Shown: positions 1 through 8,092 of the stretch, piece by piece
Layout of the letters: each line of letters starts with the position of its first letter
How positions within the stretch are numbered: position 1 is the first letter of the stretch
NCBI GenBank assembly: GCA_017792405.1
Contig: CP051231.1
Coordinates: 2,378,150 to 2,442,149 of the forward strand
Length of the DNA stretch: 64,000 bases
DNA from: Oceanicola sp.
GTDB taxonomy: Bacteria; Pseudomonadota; Alphaproteobacteria; Rhodobacterales; Rhodobacteraceae
Reading direction: 5' to 3'
Translations under genes and position numbers: made by a program
The notes under the pieces: model-generated
The model's input: only the letters and a program-made list of their open reading frames with translations
What the model was told of the DNA's origin: nothing
Databases searched by the model: none

Positions 1-240
1 GGCCCGCACCGCCCTCCGCCCTTTCAGCGAAATCCGGTATGGCGCACCGCCCCGGCTCTGGATCAGCCCGCGCTTGCGCAGCCGGGCAAAGAGCTGCAAA
101 TCGCAGCTCTCCAGCACCAAGCCGTCATGGGTGAAGCAGGTCACCGCCAGCACCTTGCCGCCCGCGCCGCGCTCATGGCGGATCAGGCCTCCACGGGCCA
201 GCACATGCAGCGCCCGCTGTTCGTCTCTCGAAATGTTCAT
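1..240 (-). CDS. yjhX: YjhX/UPF0386 family toxin-like protein (partial, 3' end outside window)
   Basis: The reading frame starts at an ATG at 240 and runs off the window edge after 80 codons. Family members are about 85 residues, so only a few C-terminal residues and the stop are missing. The protein begins MNISRDEQRALHVLARGG and shows the family pattern: an N-terminal helix pair, a central segment (VTCFTHDGLVLESCDLQLF) and a basic C-terminal half with RKRGLI and GGAPYRISLKG. E. coli YjhX is described as a toxin acting on topoisomerase I and neutralised by the acetyltransferase YjhQ. No partner gene lies on the visible side, so the toxin role is inferred from family only. Confidence 0.8.
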   Translation of the reverse strand, partial: MNISRDEQRALHVLARGGLIRHERGAGGKVLAVTCFTHDGLVLESCDLQLFARLRKRGLIQSRGGAPYRISLKGRRAVRA

Positions 241-451
241 TGAAGTCTCTGAATTGCATGGAAGAGGGCTCAGGCCCTCCCGGGGCCCGTCCTGTCTCTC
301 AGCTGCCACCCACGCGGGGCGGCGACCTCATGCAATCTCTGGCATCAAAGCTCCATCGGCCCGAACACCGGACCGTTGCCGCGACCATGCCCCAGCCGCA
401 CCTCACTGGCAAGAAACTTGCGGCTTCCTGTTTTGTCGCGCTTGATCTTCA

Positions 452-631
452 CTATTCAGCGCGCTCCCAGTCGTCGTAGTCTGTTGATCCGTTCCAACGG
501 AGAACTTGATCACCGCACTCTCTACAATTGAAGCTACCCTTTTCTCGAACGGGAACATTGAAGTAGCTTGCTTGCCACTTGGTTCCGCATCCAGGGCATT
601 CAAATACCTTATGGCCTTGTTCCCACGTCAT
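452..631 (-). CDS. small zinc-ribbon protein, low GC
   Basis: This 59-residue protein has two CxxC knuckles, CPGCGT near residue 13 and CRECGD near residue 36. That spacing fits one structural zinc ion in a ribbon fold. The C-terminus is acidic and aromatic (YDDWERAE). The function is unknown; such ribbons are found in small nucleic-acid or protein adaptors. I chose the ATG at 631; an in-frame GTG at 640 is possible and neither has a good ribosome binding site. The stretch 541-600 is 50% G+C by direct count, far below nearby genes, which suggests acquisition. Confidence 0.6.
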   Translation of the reverse strand: MTWEQGHKVFECPGCGTKWQASYFNVPVREKGSFNCRECGDQVLRWNGSTDYDDWERAE

Positions 632-787
632 AGACTTCACAATGGGTACTCAGTTCACCCGACGCAAACGTAATCTCGATAACGAGCGTGGACTTTATCT
701 CAGGAGACATACTACAGCGAGACCGTGGCAAGCGCTAATGCGATGCCCAGATGCGCCGCACCTTGGACGCAATAAAGCCCCACCGCC

Positions 788-1708
788 CTACTTGGCGAAG
801 CCAAGCTCCATCTCCGCCCGCCAGAGCCGCTCCTCGGCACTGGCATCGGCCATCTTCAGAGCCTCCAGCACCTTCTCGTGCCCCTTCGCCTGCTCGAACC
901 GCGCGCCCCAGCGCTTGTCGAGATGGATGAACTCCCAGATCTGGTCGAGGGTCATGCAGCCAAAGCTCTCGGCCCGGTCGTAGGCGTCCTCGATCCGCGC
1001 CACCTTCTCCTCGGTGCTCCGCCCCGGCATCTCCGGCCCAAGCTCCAGCACAGCGCGACGGCGCAGCCCGCGGCCATGCTGCCCGGCCAGCTCGTCATAT
1101 TGCCCCGACGACAGCCGCAGGCGGCCAAACTCCGGCGGCGCGTTGTGGCTGGGGTTCTTCGTATGCGTCACCTCGCCCCCCGGCGGCTGCATCGCCACCG
1201 ACAGCGCCGCGCCAAAGAGCTGCCCGCGCTGGCTGTCATCAAGCACAGGCAAAAGCAGTGACATCACATTGGGGTCGCCGTGGCGGAACAGCACCGTCTC
1301 CCAGCCTGCGCCCCTGTCCACCGCGCCCACCTGGCGGCGGCCCACGATCGGCTCGGCCCGGTTGGCGGGGATCTCCACAAGGTTCAGCCGCCGCAGATGG
1401 GCAAAGATGTTGCCCGCCGTTTTCTCGCCCTGATCCGGCCAGTCCCACCAGACCACCGCCGGAACGCCCGCGCAGACATCCGTCACCTGCTCCACGGCAA
1501 AGAGGTTTGGGCAGGCCACCAGATGCGGCCCCCGGCCCAACGCGGGCAGGTCAATCTCGTCGGTGAAAAGCGGCAGCGCCTCCAGCCCCACATCGCGGAT
1601 CCGGCCCGGCAGGTCGTCAAAATGCGCCCCGTCGATCACGGCAAAGATTCGCCCCGGCAGGCGCCGCAACAGGCTGCCCAAATGGTCCTTGGGTGCGTTG
1701 TCACTCAT
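788..1708 (-). CDS. DUF4123 domain-containing protein
   Basis: The 306-residue protein resembles the DUF4123 family. Residues about 14-140 (LLRRLPGRIFAVIDGAHFDDL, later PHLVACPN and a Trp-rich VVWWDWPD strand) carry the typical domain. A C-terminal extension is rich in charged helices. DUF4123 proteins usually act as adaptors that load effectors on the VgrG spike of type VI secretion systems. No VgrG, Hcp, PAAR or effector gene is visible nearby, so the client is unknown. The ATG at 1708 was chosen over an upstream start because the domain begins directly after it. Confidence 0.7.
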   Translation of the reverse strand: MSDNAPKDHLGSLLRRLPGRIFAVIDGAHFDDLPGRIRDVGLEALPLFTDEIDLPALGRGPHLVACPNLFAVEQVTDVCAGVPAVVWWDWPDQGEKTAGNIFAHLRRLNLVEIPANRAEPIVGRRQVGAVDRGAGWETVLFRHGDPNVMSLLLPVLDDSQRGQLFGAALSVAMQPPGGEVTHTKNPSHNAPPEFGRLRLSSGQYDELAGQHGRGLRRRAVLELGPEMPGRSTEEKVARIEDAYDRAESFGCMTLDQIWEFIHLDKRWGARFEQAKGHEKVLEALKMADASAEERLWRAEMELGFAK

Positions 1709-1810
1709 CGGGGCCTCCACTCTGCCGTTGCGGCACCTGCCTAGCACCACTGGCCGAGGGGCGGAAGGGGGCCGCAGCCGCGCCCTGCGCCTCGGGCAAA
1801 ACCGCCCGCC

Positions 1811-3196
1811 TCAGGCTGTCGCCATGGCCTCCGGCCGCAGCGCGCCGATCTTCACCGAGCGGCCCCAGAACCGCCAGAGCAGCAGCACGCCCGCCGCCGC
1901 CAGCCCCATCGCGAGGCCGAACCACACGCCCATGCCGCCCCAGCCCGCCGGAAAGCCCAGCGCCCAAGCCAGCGGCGCGCCAATGCCCCAGTAGGAGACG
2001 GCGGCAATCCACATCGGCACCCGCATGTCCTGCACCCCGCGCAGCAGCCCCATCGCCGTCACCTGCGCCCCGTCGAAGAGCTGGAACAGGGCGGCCATCG
2101 CCAGTAGCCCCACCCCGGTTGCAAGGATCGCATCCCGCGCCGGTTCCGCCGGGTCCACGAAGAGGCCCATCAAGAAGGCCGGGAAGGCGAGATAGGCGGC
2201 CAGTGTCACCACCGCCCAAGCGATACTGAGCGCGAGCGACACCGTGGCCCCCCGCCGCAGAGCCGGCTCATCCATCCGGCCAAAGGCCTTGCCCGCCCGG
2301 ATGGTGGCCGCGTTGGAGAGGCCGAGATGCACCATGAAGGTCGCGCTCGCGATCTGGATCGCGATGCCGTGGGCCGCCAGCGCAATGGTGCCGATCCAGC
2401 CCATCAGCAGCGACGAAAAGGCAAAGAGCCCGACCTCGGCCAGCAGCGTCAGGCCAATCGGCCAGCCAAGCGAAAACACTTGCGCCAGCGCTCCCGCATC
2501 GCCCCGCCACAACCGATGAAAGATGCCATGCTCGGGGAAGATCCGCACCGCGTAGAGCGCCAGCAGCAGCGCCGAAAGCACATGGCCGGTGAGCGAGGCC
2601 CATGCCGCGCCGATCAGCCCCAGCTCCGGCGCGCCCAGCTTGCCGAAGATCAGCACCCAGTTGAGGAAAACATTCACCACCGCCGCCACGATGGCGATCC
2701 AGAGCAGCACCGAGGTGCGCTCCAGCGCCGACAGGTAGCTCTTCAACACCATGGTGATTAGCGCCGGCAGCAGCGCGACGCCCGCAATCTTCAGGTAGCC
2801 TTCCGCCATCGCGGCCAGCTCCGGGTCCTGCCCCAGCGCCACGAGGATCGGGCCGGAGAACCAGAAGGCAGGCTGAAACCCAGCCCAGGCGAAGGCCGAA
2901 AGCCAGAAGCCCATCCGGGTGACCCGCCGCAGCCGCTGCACCCCCTCCTCGCCCCGCTCGCTGGCCTCGGCCACCAGCGGAAGCACCGCCTGGCTGAAGC
3001 CGATGGAGAAGATGAAGGCCACGATCCAGAAGGTGCCGGCGAGCACCATCGCCGCAAGGCCGGGGATCGAATACCAGCCCATCATCAGCGTGTCGGTGAT
3101 CTGGATCGCCATCTGCGCCAGATGCCCGCCGACGAGCGGCAGCCCGAGGAGCAGAATCGCCTTGGCGTGCCCCGCATATGTCATCTGATCGCGCAT
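1811..3196 (-). CDS. norM: MATE family multidrug efflux transporter
   Basis: This 461-residue integral membrane protein has about twelve hydrophobic segments arranged as two similar halves, as in NorM-type MATE pumps. The N-terminal half contains the segment around GLPLVGGHLAQMAIQITDT that the family uses early in helix 1, and the second half repeats the pattern around SLGWPIGLTLLAEVGLFAFSS. Such pumps export cationic drugs or dyes using Na+ or H+ gradients across the inner membrane. The substrate cannot be told from sequence. It stands alone, transcribed away from the NicO/DUF1007 pair's end, with about 175 bp of unremarkable GC-rich DNA upstream. Confidence 0.88.
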   Translation of the reverse strand: MRDQMTYAGHAKAILLLGLPLVGGHLAQMAIQITDTLMMGWYSIPGLAAMVLAGTFWIVAFIFSIGFSQAVLPLVAEASERGEEGVQRLRRVTRMGFWLSAFAWAGFQPAFWFSGPILVALGQDPELAAMAEGYLKIAGVALLPALITMVLKSYLSALERTSVLLWIAIVAAVVNVFLNWVLIFGKLGAPELGLIGAAWASLTGHVLSALLLALYAVRIFPEHGIFHRLWRGDAGALAQVFSLGWPIGLTLLAEVGLFAFSSLLMGWIGTIALAAHGIAIQIASATFMVHLGLSNAATIRAGKAFGRMDEPALRRGATVSLALSIAWAVVTLAAYLAFPAFLMGLFVDPAEPARDAILATGVGLLAMAALFQLFDGAQVTAMGLLRGVQDMRVPMWIAAVSYWGIGAPLAWALGFPAGWGGMGVWFGLAMGLAAAGVLLLWRFWGRSVKIGALRPEAMATA

Positions 3197-3371
3197 GGCC
3201 CCTGCTAGGGCTTTGCTGCCGCCGGGGCAAGACCCATGCTGTCAGCAGAGTTTCGGCGGCCTCGCTCCGCTCGGGTAGGTGTCTGGTGGCCCCGCTGCGC
3301 TCGGCAGGCAGGCCGTCTCAGCTCCGCCTCTCGGACCCGGACGGCGGATCACCTCCCGCCCAGCGCGCCCC

Positions 3372-4382
3372 TCACAGCGCCCGCAGCAACAACTGCCCGG
3401 CAACCAGCACCACCACCGCCCCGGCCACCAGTTCCAGCACCGGCCCGGCGACCCTGAGTGCGCCGCCTCGCCCCTCCAACGCCGACCATGTGCCTTCGCG
3501 CAATGTCACGGCCATGATGGCCACCGCAATCGTCACCAGCGCCGTGCCCAGCCCCATCGCAAAGGCCCCGGCCACGCCCGCACCGGCAAGCCCGAGCCGC
3601 CATGTGATTACGAGCAAAAACAGCGCCCCCGTACAGGGCCGGATCGCGATGCCTGCGATGAGCAAAAGCATGTCGCGCAGGCTCCCCGCCTGCTCCACCT
3701 GCTCCAGCGTCGGCCCGTGGGCATGCCCGCAGGTCTCGCAAACCGCGCCCGAACCGCTGTGATCGTGGTGGTAATGGTCATGGTGCGCGTGATGATGCGT
3801 AGGGCCGTGGTCATGGTCATGCACGTGCTCGTGCCCGTGATGATGGTGATGCTCATGGCCATGATGATGCCCGTCCCCATCACCCTGCGCCCGCCGCATC
3901 AACCCGCGCAACCCGCGCCATGCCAGCCAGAGCCCGATCAGCGCAATCGCCCCGTAGCTTGCCGGGGCCAGCACGTCTTCGGTCAGCCCCTCGACCCGGT
4001 CACCGCCCCAGCCCAGCAGCGCAATCGCGCCGTACACCAGCAGCACAGCCGCCGCGGCCTGCGCCAGCGACGACAGCAGCGCCAGCACCGAGAGCTTCAC
4101 CAGCGGCACCCGCCGCCCCAGCCCGTAGCCGCCGATCAGCACCTTGCCATGCCCCGGCCCGGCGGCATGCACCACGCCATAAGCAAAGCACAGCCCGATC
4201 AGCCCCCAGATCGCCGCCGGCTGGCCCGCCTTCAGCGCCCGGATCGCCCCGGCCATGCTGCCCTGAAATTCCTTCTGCGCCGCAGCCGCCCAGCGCCCCA
4301 GCACCTCCACCGCGCCGCTCGCCCAAAGCCCCGCCAGCACAACGGCGAGCAGAACCGCTGCCGTTACGATCCAGCGTCGCAC
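3372..4382 (-). CDS. NicO/RcnA-type nickel-cobalt (divalent metal) exporter
   Basis: The protein has 336 residues and about six transmembrane segments. The motif AAGPGHGK lies in the first conserved helix and [12 protein letters not shown] in a later one; both are typical of NicO/RcnA permeases. A cytosolic loop around residues 150-200 is extremely histidine-rich and also holds CETCGHAH, giving an obvious metal-binding platform. The GTG at 4382 is preceded by AGGAGG at 4393-4398 and lies inside the end of the DUF1007 gene (19-bp overlap), so the two genes are translationally linked. Ni2+/Co2+ export is the family role; Zn2+ is an alternative. Confidence 0.87.
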   Translation of the reverse strand: MRRWIVTAAVLLAVVLAGLWASGAVEVLGRWAAAAQKEFQGSMAGAIRALKAGQPAAIWGLIGLCFAYGVVHAAGPGHGKVLIGGYGLGRRVPLVKLSVLALLSSLAQAAAAVLLVYGAIALLGWGGDRVEGLTEDVLAPASYGAIALIGLWLAWRGLRGLMRRAQGDGDGHHHGHEHHHHHGHEHVHDHDHGPTHHHAHHDHYHHDHSGSGAVCETCGHAHGPTLEQVEQAGSLRDMLLLIAGIAIRPCTGALFLLVITWRLGLAGAGVAGAFAMGLGTALVTIAVAIMAVTLREGTWSALEGRGGALRVAGPVLELVAGAVVVLVAGQLLLRAL

Positions 4383-5023
4383 GCGACCCGGACCTCCTGC
4401 GCAAACATGTCGCCCACCGGCGGAAACTCCGCCTCGTCCATGCCTTGCGCCTGCGCTGTGCCCTGAAGCTCGTCCAGCGCTGCCTGCAACTGCTCGGCGG
4501 CAGCGTCGTAATCGGGCACCCACAGCTCCGCGCGGCAGCCCTCGCGGCCGGTCAGCACCGTCTCCGAGGTCACCTCATAGGCGCTGTAGTAAGTCTCGTC
4601 ATAGGGCGAGAGCACCACCACCTTCGCCGGGTCCACCGGCTCCGCAAGCCGCCGCAGATGGCTGGAAGAAACCATGCCGCCCTCGAACCCCGCGCCGATC
4701 TCCTCGGGCGGGCCGAGCGCCACCGCCACACCATCGACCGTCAGATAGGTGTCGCCCTTGAAGCCCTCGGGCCAGTTCATGTCGAACCCCTGCAGCGCCT
4801 CCAGTTCGGCCTCGGTGGCCTCGCCATCATAGTCGCTGTCCACCCCGCGCTCCTCGGTCACGTAGAGTGAGGTCAGCTCGTCATAGCGCCAGTTCACGCG
4901 CACGGCTTCGATCAGCCCGGCATCGTTGAAGATCACCTCGAAGCCGGTCTCGACAAAAACATGCGGATGCGCCCCGAGCGCGCCGGGCACCGCCAGTGCC
5001 AAAGCTGTCAGCCAGTGTTTCAT
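4364..5023 (-). CDS. DUF1007 family periplasmic protein
   Basis: The 219-residue protein starts with a signal peptide ([18 protein letters not shown]) followed at once by the family hallmark AHPHVFVE. It contains a Tyr/Asp-rich middle part ([16 protein letters not shown]) and two cysteines near residues 165 and 217. DUF1007 proteins are almost always coded beside NicO permeases and are thought to help metal handling in the periplasm, possibly through the His-Pro-His start of the mature protein. Overlap with the downstream permease gene supports one transcript and a joint role. Confidence 0.85.
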   Translation of the reverse strand: MKHWLTALALAVPGALGAHPHVFVETGFEVIFNDAGLIEAVRVNWRYDELTSLYVTEERGVDSDYDGEATEAELEALQGFDMNWPEGFKGDTYLTVDGVAVALGPPEEIGAGFEGGMVSSSHLRRLAEPVDPAKVVVLSPYDETYYSAYEVTSETVLTGREGCRAELWVPDYDAAAEQLQAALDELQGTAQAQGMDEAEFPPVGDMFAQEVRVACDAGS

Positions 5024-5148
5024 GGCGGCGACCCTACAGCGGCCCCAGAGCCGCCTCAAGCGGCCACGGATGGCCTGAGCGAAACGTGACCCACCGGAAG
5101 TCAGCATCCGTCACGACTGCCACAGCCAGCGCCAAACCCCTCCGGCCC

Positions 5149-6066
5149 TCACCCGCCCCGCCGCAAATCCGGATGCAACGCCGCACCCAGGATGTGATCG
5201 GCCCCATGCACCACATGCGCCCCCGCGCTTACCAGCTTCGGGTCTGGCCCCTTCACGATCTTCATGTCGCGCCCCGGATAATCAAGGCTCGCCAGAAAAT
5301 GCCGCATGCAGGCAATCCGCGCCCGCTTCTTGTCGGCGCTCTTCACGATGGTCCAAGGGGCATCCGCCGTGTCGGTGTAGAAAAACATCGCCTCCTTCGC
5401 CTCGGTGTAATCGTCCCACATATCGAGGCTCGCCTTGTCGATGGGCGAGAGCTTCCACCGCTTCAGCGGGTCGGTCTCGCGGGAGGCGAACCGCGCCCGC
5501 TGCTCCTCCTGCGTCACCGAGAACCAGTATTTGAAGAGCCGGATCCCCGAGCGCACCAGCATCCGCTCCAGTTCCGGGGTCTGGCGCATGAACTCCAGGT
5601 ATTCGTTGGGGCTGCAAAACCCCATCACCCGCTCCACACCGGCCCGGTTGTACCAGGAGCGGTCGTAGAACACCATTTCCCCGGCGGTCGGCAGATGCTC
5701 GATATAGCGCTGAAAGAACCACTCGCCCTTCTCCTTTTCCGAGGGCTTGTTCAGCGCCACCACCCGCGCCTCCCGCGGGTTCAGATGCTCCATGAACCGC
5801 TTGATCGTCCCGCCCTTCCCGGCCGCATCGCGCCCCTCGAAGAGCACCACGATCTTCTGGCCGGTCTCCGCCACCCACTTTTGCACCTTCAGCAGCTCCG
5901 CCTGAAGCTGCGCCTTCTGCGCCTCGTAACTCCGGCGGCTCAGCCGCGTGTCATAGGGGTAGTCTCCCCGCTCGAAAGCCTGACGCAGGCTGTCCGGCTG
6001 CGGGCTGGGCAGCGGCGCGGCATCTTTGGCAAGGCTGGACGGTATTGCAGTGGTATCCTCGGGCAT
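5149..6066 (-). CDS. ppk2: polyphosphate kinase 2 (PPK2 family)
   Basis: This 305-residue enzyme shows the PPK2 P-loop fold: Walker A GRDAAGKGG at about residues 78-86, Walker B region EMVFYDRSWYNRAG, and the lid region with GFCSPNEYLEFM. PPK2 enzymes transfer phosphate between polyphosphate and nucleotides, usually driving GTP or ATP formation from polyP. Its length fits one-domain class I enzymes. The ATG at 6066 has AAGGAG seven bases upstream, a better position than the in-frame TTG at 6072. PPK1 and PPX genes lie 18-20 kb away on the other strand, so polyP can be made, used and hydrolysed. Confidence 0.92.
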   Translation of the reverse strand: MPEDTTAIPSSLAKDAAPLPSPQPDSLRQAFERGDYPYDTRLSRRSYEAQKAQLQAELLKVQKWVAETGQKIVVLFEGRDAAGKGGTIKRFMEHLNPREARVVALNKPSEKEKGEWFFQRYIEHLPTAGEMVFYDRSWYNRAGVERVMGFCSPNEYLEFMRQTPELERMLVRSGIRLFKYWFSVTQEEQRARFASRETDPLKRWKLSPIDKASLDMWDDYTEAKEAMFFYTDTADAPWTIVKSADKKRARIACMRHFLASLDYPGRDMKIVKGPDPKLVSAGAHVVHGADHILGAALHPDLRRGG

Positions 6067-6222
6067 CGGCAAACTCCTTCTCTGTTCCCCGCGCCCATTT
6101 TACCCCGCCCGCCGCCGCCCCGCTTTGACACCGCTCAAACCGGCAGCTTGTCAGCAGAAGCATCCGCCCGGCTTGACGGCCCCGTTCCGCGCCCCAACCA
6201 TCAGGCCCAAAGGAGCCCCGCG

Positions 6223-6846
6223 ATGTTCACCACCCTGCTGCCCGATGCCCGCGCCTTCTTCACCCGGCTGGCGGCCAATAACAGCCGCGACTGGTTCATG
6301 GCGCATAAGCCCGAATACGAGCAAACGGTCGCTCAACCCGGCAAGGCGCTGGCCGACGCGCTCGCCGCCCGCCTCACCGCGCTGACGGGCCACGAGATGC
6401 GCCCCAAGATCTTCCGCCAGAACCGCGACACCCGCTTTTCCAAGGACAAGACCCCCTACAAGGCGCACCTCCACATGCTTTGGTCGGAATCGGGCGACCG
6501 TGACACGCCCGCCTTCTTCCTCGGCATCGACCCCGACAGGCTGGTCGCCGGTGCGGGCCAGTTCGGCTTCTCCAAACCGCAACTCGACCGCTGGCGCGCC
6601 GCCGTCGCCGGCCCATCGGGCGAAGAGCTGGAGCGCCTGATCGCCCCCTTCCGCCTCCGCGAACCCGAGCTGAAGCGCGTGCCCGCCCCCTACCCGGCAG
6701 ACCACCCCCGTGCCGCGCTGCTCCGCCACAAAGGCTTCTCCGCCTGGCTCGATCTCGACCCCGACGATCCCCGCCCCGTTGACGAAATCGCGACAGAAGC
6801 CTTCGAGCGCCTCGCCCCCGTCTGGCAATGGCTCGTCAACCCGTAG
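6223..6846 (+). CDS. DUF2461 (TIGR02453) family protein
   Basis: The 207-residue protein carries the TIGR02453/DUF2461 pattern: an N-terminal FFTRLAANNSRDWFMAHKPEYE segment (positions 10-31), PKIFRQNRDTRFSKDKTPYK at about 61-80 and a central FFLGIDPDRLVAGAG. Family members are cytosolic and widespread, with no firmly established activity. The start ATG at 6223 has AGGAG at 6211-6215. It is divergent from ppk2, and the 156-bp gap between them holds both promoters. The next gene downstream starts a toxin-antitoxin module, which is probably separate. Confidence 0.85.
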   Translation: MFTTLLPDARAFFTRLAANNSRDWFMAHKPEYEQTVAQPGKALADALAARLTALTGHEMRPKIFRQNRDTRFSKDKTPYKAHLHMLWSESGDRDTPAFFLGIDPDRLVAGAGQFGFSKPQLDRWRAAVAGPSGEELERLIAPFRLREPELKRVPAPYPADHPRAALLRHKGFSAWLDLDPDDPRPVDEIATEAFERLAPVWQWLVNP

Positions 6847-6938
6847 GACGGTCCGTGGTCCAACCCCACCCGCCCTGAACGCTTGAAATTTCGCGCAACA
6901 GAATGTACATTCAATTGCACATTCAGGAGCGCACCCCG

Positions 6939-7187
6939 ATGAACCGCATCTTCGCCAGCCAAAGCTGCACCATGACCGAACTGCGCGAGCCGCAGAAGGT
7001 GCTCGACCGCGCTAACGGCAAACCCGTCGCCATCATGAAAAACTCCCGCGTCGTCGGCTATCTCGTTCCCGAGGCCGCCACGCCCGAAGAGGAGCCGCGC
7101 GTGGCGACGATGGATGAGGTGATGGAGTCCCTGTCGCGCCGCCGTGACATCAATCAGCCCGTGCTCGACTACCTGAAAGACAAATGA
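6939..7187 (+). CDS. phd: Phd/YefM-type antitoxin
   Basis: This 82-residue protein precedes a Doc-type toxin and overlaps its start by four bases (ATGA). The N-terminal half has the Phd/YefM features TMTELREPQKVLDRANGKPVAI and a SRVVGYLVP strand, the dimeric DNA-binding fold of the family. The acidic, charged C-terminal tail would wrap the toxin. The chosen ATG at 6939 has AGGAG at 6926-6930. Phd proteins repress their own operon through palindromes over the promoter. The preceding bases 6900-6925 contain the short inverted repeat TGTACATTCAATTGCACATT, a plausible operator. Confidence 0.82.
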   Translation: MNRIFASQSCTMTELREPQKVLDRANGKPVAIMKNSRVVGYLVPEAATPEEEPRVATMDEVMESLSRRRDINQPVLDYLKDK

Positions 7188-7564
7188 CCTTCCTGCTCCT
7201 CGACGCGGAGCTTGTCGAGGCGATCCACGACAAGGTTCTGAACCCCGGAGAATTGCCCGGGCGCGCCCTCGACAAATCGCTCGACGGCGCCCTCGCCCGT
7301 GTCGACAACCGCCTGATCTACGGCATGATCGAAGACATTTTCGATCTGGCCGCCGCCTATGCACAAGCCATCGCCTGCGGCCATTGCTTCAACGACGCCA
7401 ACAAGCGCACGGCCCACCAGTCTATGGACGTCTGTCTCGACCTGAACGGCGTCCAGATCACTTGGGATCACACTGAGGCTGGCGACAAGATCATCGCCCT
7501 CGCCCAACGCAAGCTCGACGATATCGACCTCGCCCGCTGGCTCCGCGAGAAAGCCCGCGCCTAG
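7184..7564 (+). CDS. doc: Doc-type Fic-domain toxin
   Basis: The 126-residue protein matches Doc by length and by the Fic core HCFNDANKRTA at about residues 66-76. This has the catalytic His, the acidic residue and the NKR anion-hole residues. Phage P1 Doc phosphorylates elongation factor EF-Tu and stops translation; the same chemistry is expected here but not shown. The start overlaps the antitoxin stop as ATGA, which keeps toxin output tied to antitoxin translation. No truncation is visible, so the pair looks functional. Confidence 0.87.
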   Translation: MTFLLLDAELVEAIHDKVLNPGELPGRALDKSLDGALARVDNRLIYGMIEDIFDLAAAYAQAIACGHCFNDANKRTAHQSMDVCLDLNGVQITWDHTEAGDKIIALAQRKLDDIDLARWLREKARA

Positions 7565-7587
7565 GCCTCCCCCTGAACGGACCCGAC

Positions 7588-7986
7588 ATGCGCCTCCTCA
7601 CCGCCGCCCTCATGCTCACCGCTGCCCCTGCCCTCGCCGAAACCTACGCCTGCACCGTCGAGGCCTTCACCACCTTCTCGCAGGACGACACCGCCTTCAT
7701 TGAGGCCAACCTGCGCAAAACCTACGAGCTGACCCCGCAGCGCAACAGCGTGTCTCTCACCATGCGCTCCGCAGATTTCGAAGGCTACACCGCCACCTAC
7801 GCGGTCACCCGGCGCGACCTGCTGGAAACCATCGCCCAACGCGAGGACCGCGCCAGTGTCGACCTCCTCGTCCTGCCGCCTCGCCCGGCCGATGAGCTCG
7901 ACCGCGAAGGCAAATTCAACGTCACGCTCACGGCACAAGGCAACCACTACACCAACAGCTGGCTGCTCACCTGCACCCGCCCCTAG
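7588..7986 (+). CDS. exported hypothetical protein
   Basis: This 132-residue protein has a clear signal peptide (MRLLTAALMLTAAPALA) with cleavage before ETYACTV. The mature part is small, soluble and has two cysteines, one near the start and one near the C-terminus (LLTCTRP), which could form a disulfide. No enzyme motif is seen and I do not recognise the family. It starts 23 bases after doc in the same direction but its base composition is like the core genome, so it is probably not part of the toxin-antitoxin module. Confidence 0.6.
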   Translation: MRLLTAALMLTAAPALAETYACTVEAFTTFSQDDTAFIEANLRKTYELTPQRNSVSLTMRSADFEGYTATYAVTRRDLLETIAQREDRASVDLLVLPPRPADELDREGKFNVTLTAQGNHYTNSWLLTCTRP

Positions 7987-8005
7987 GCCGGGCAATCCGC
8001 CCGCC
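7984..8005. repeat. degenerate copy of GGTGGGCA palindromic element
   Basis: Directly at the stop codon of the exported protein gene, TAGGCC-GGGCAATC-CGCCCGCC resembles the two identical palindromic elements at 28041 and 56423. The central GGGCAATC is unchanged, and the right arm differs by two bases. It could act as an intergenic hairpin between this gene and parE. Confidence 0.4.
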
Positions 8006-8092
8006 ACCCCAACGGCCCACATCCGCTTTCCCCGCCCCGCCCCATCCGCTACAATCGCCGCCAACCAAAAGCCCGATAAAGAGCAGCACGAC

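Noticed and set aside
253-336. Inverted ATTGCATG / CATGCAAT pair upstream of the YjhX-like gene
   Set aside because: An 8-bp match 68 bases apart is weak; it could be an operator, but chance is not excluded.
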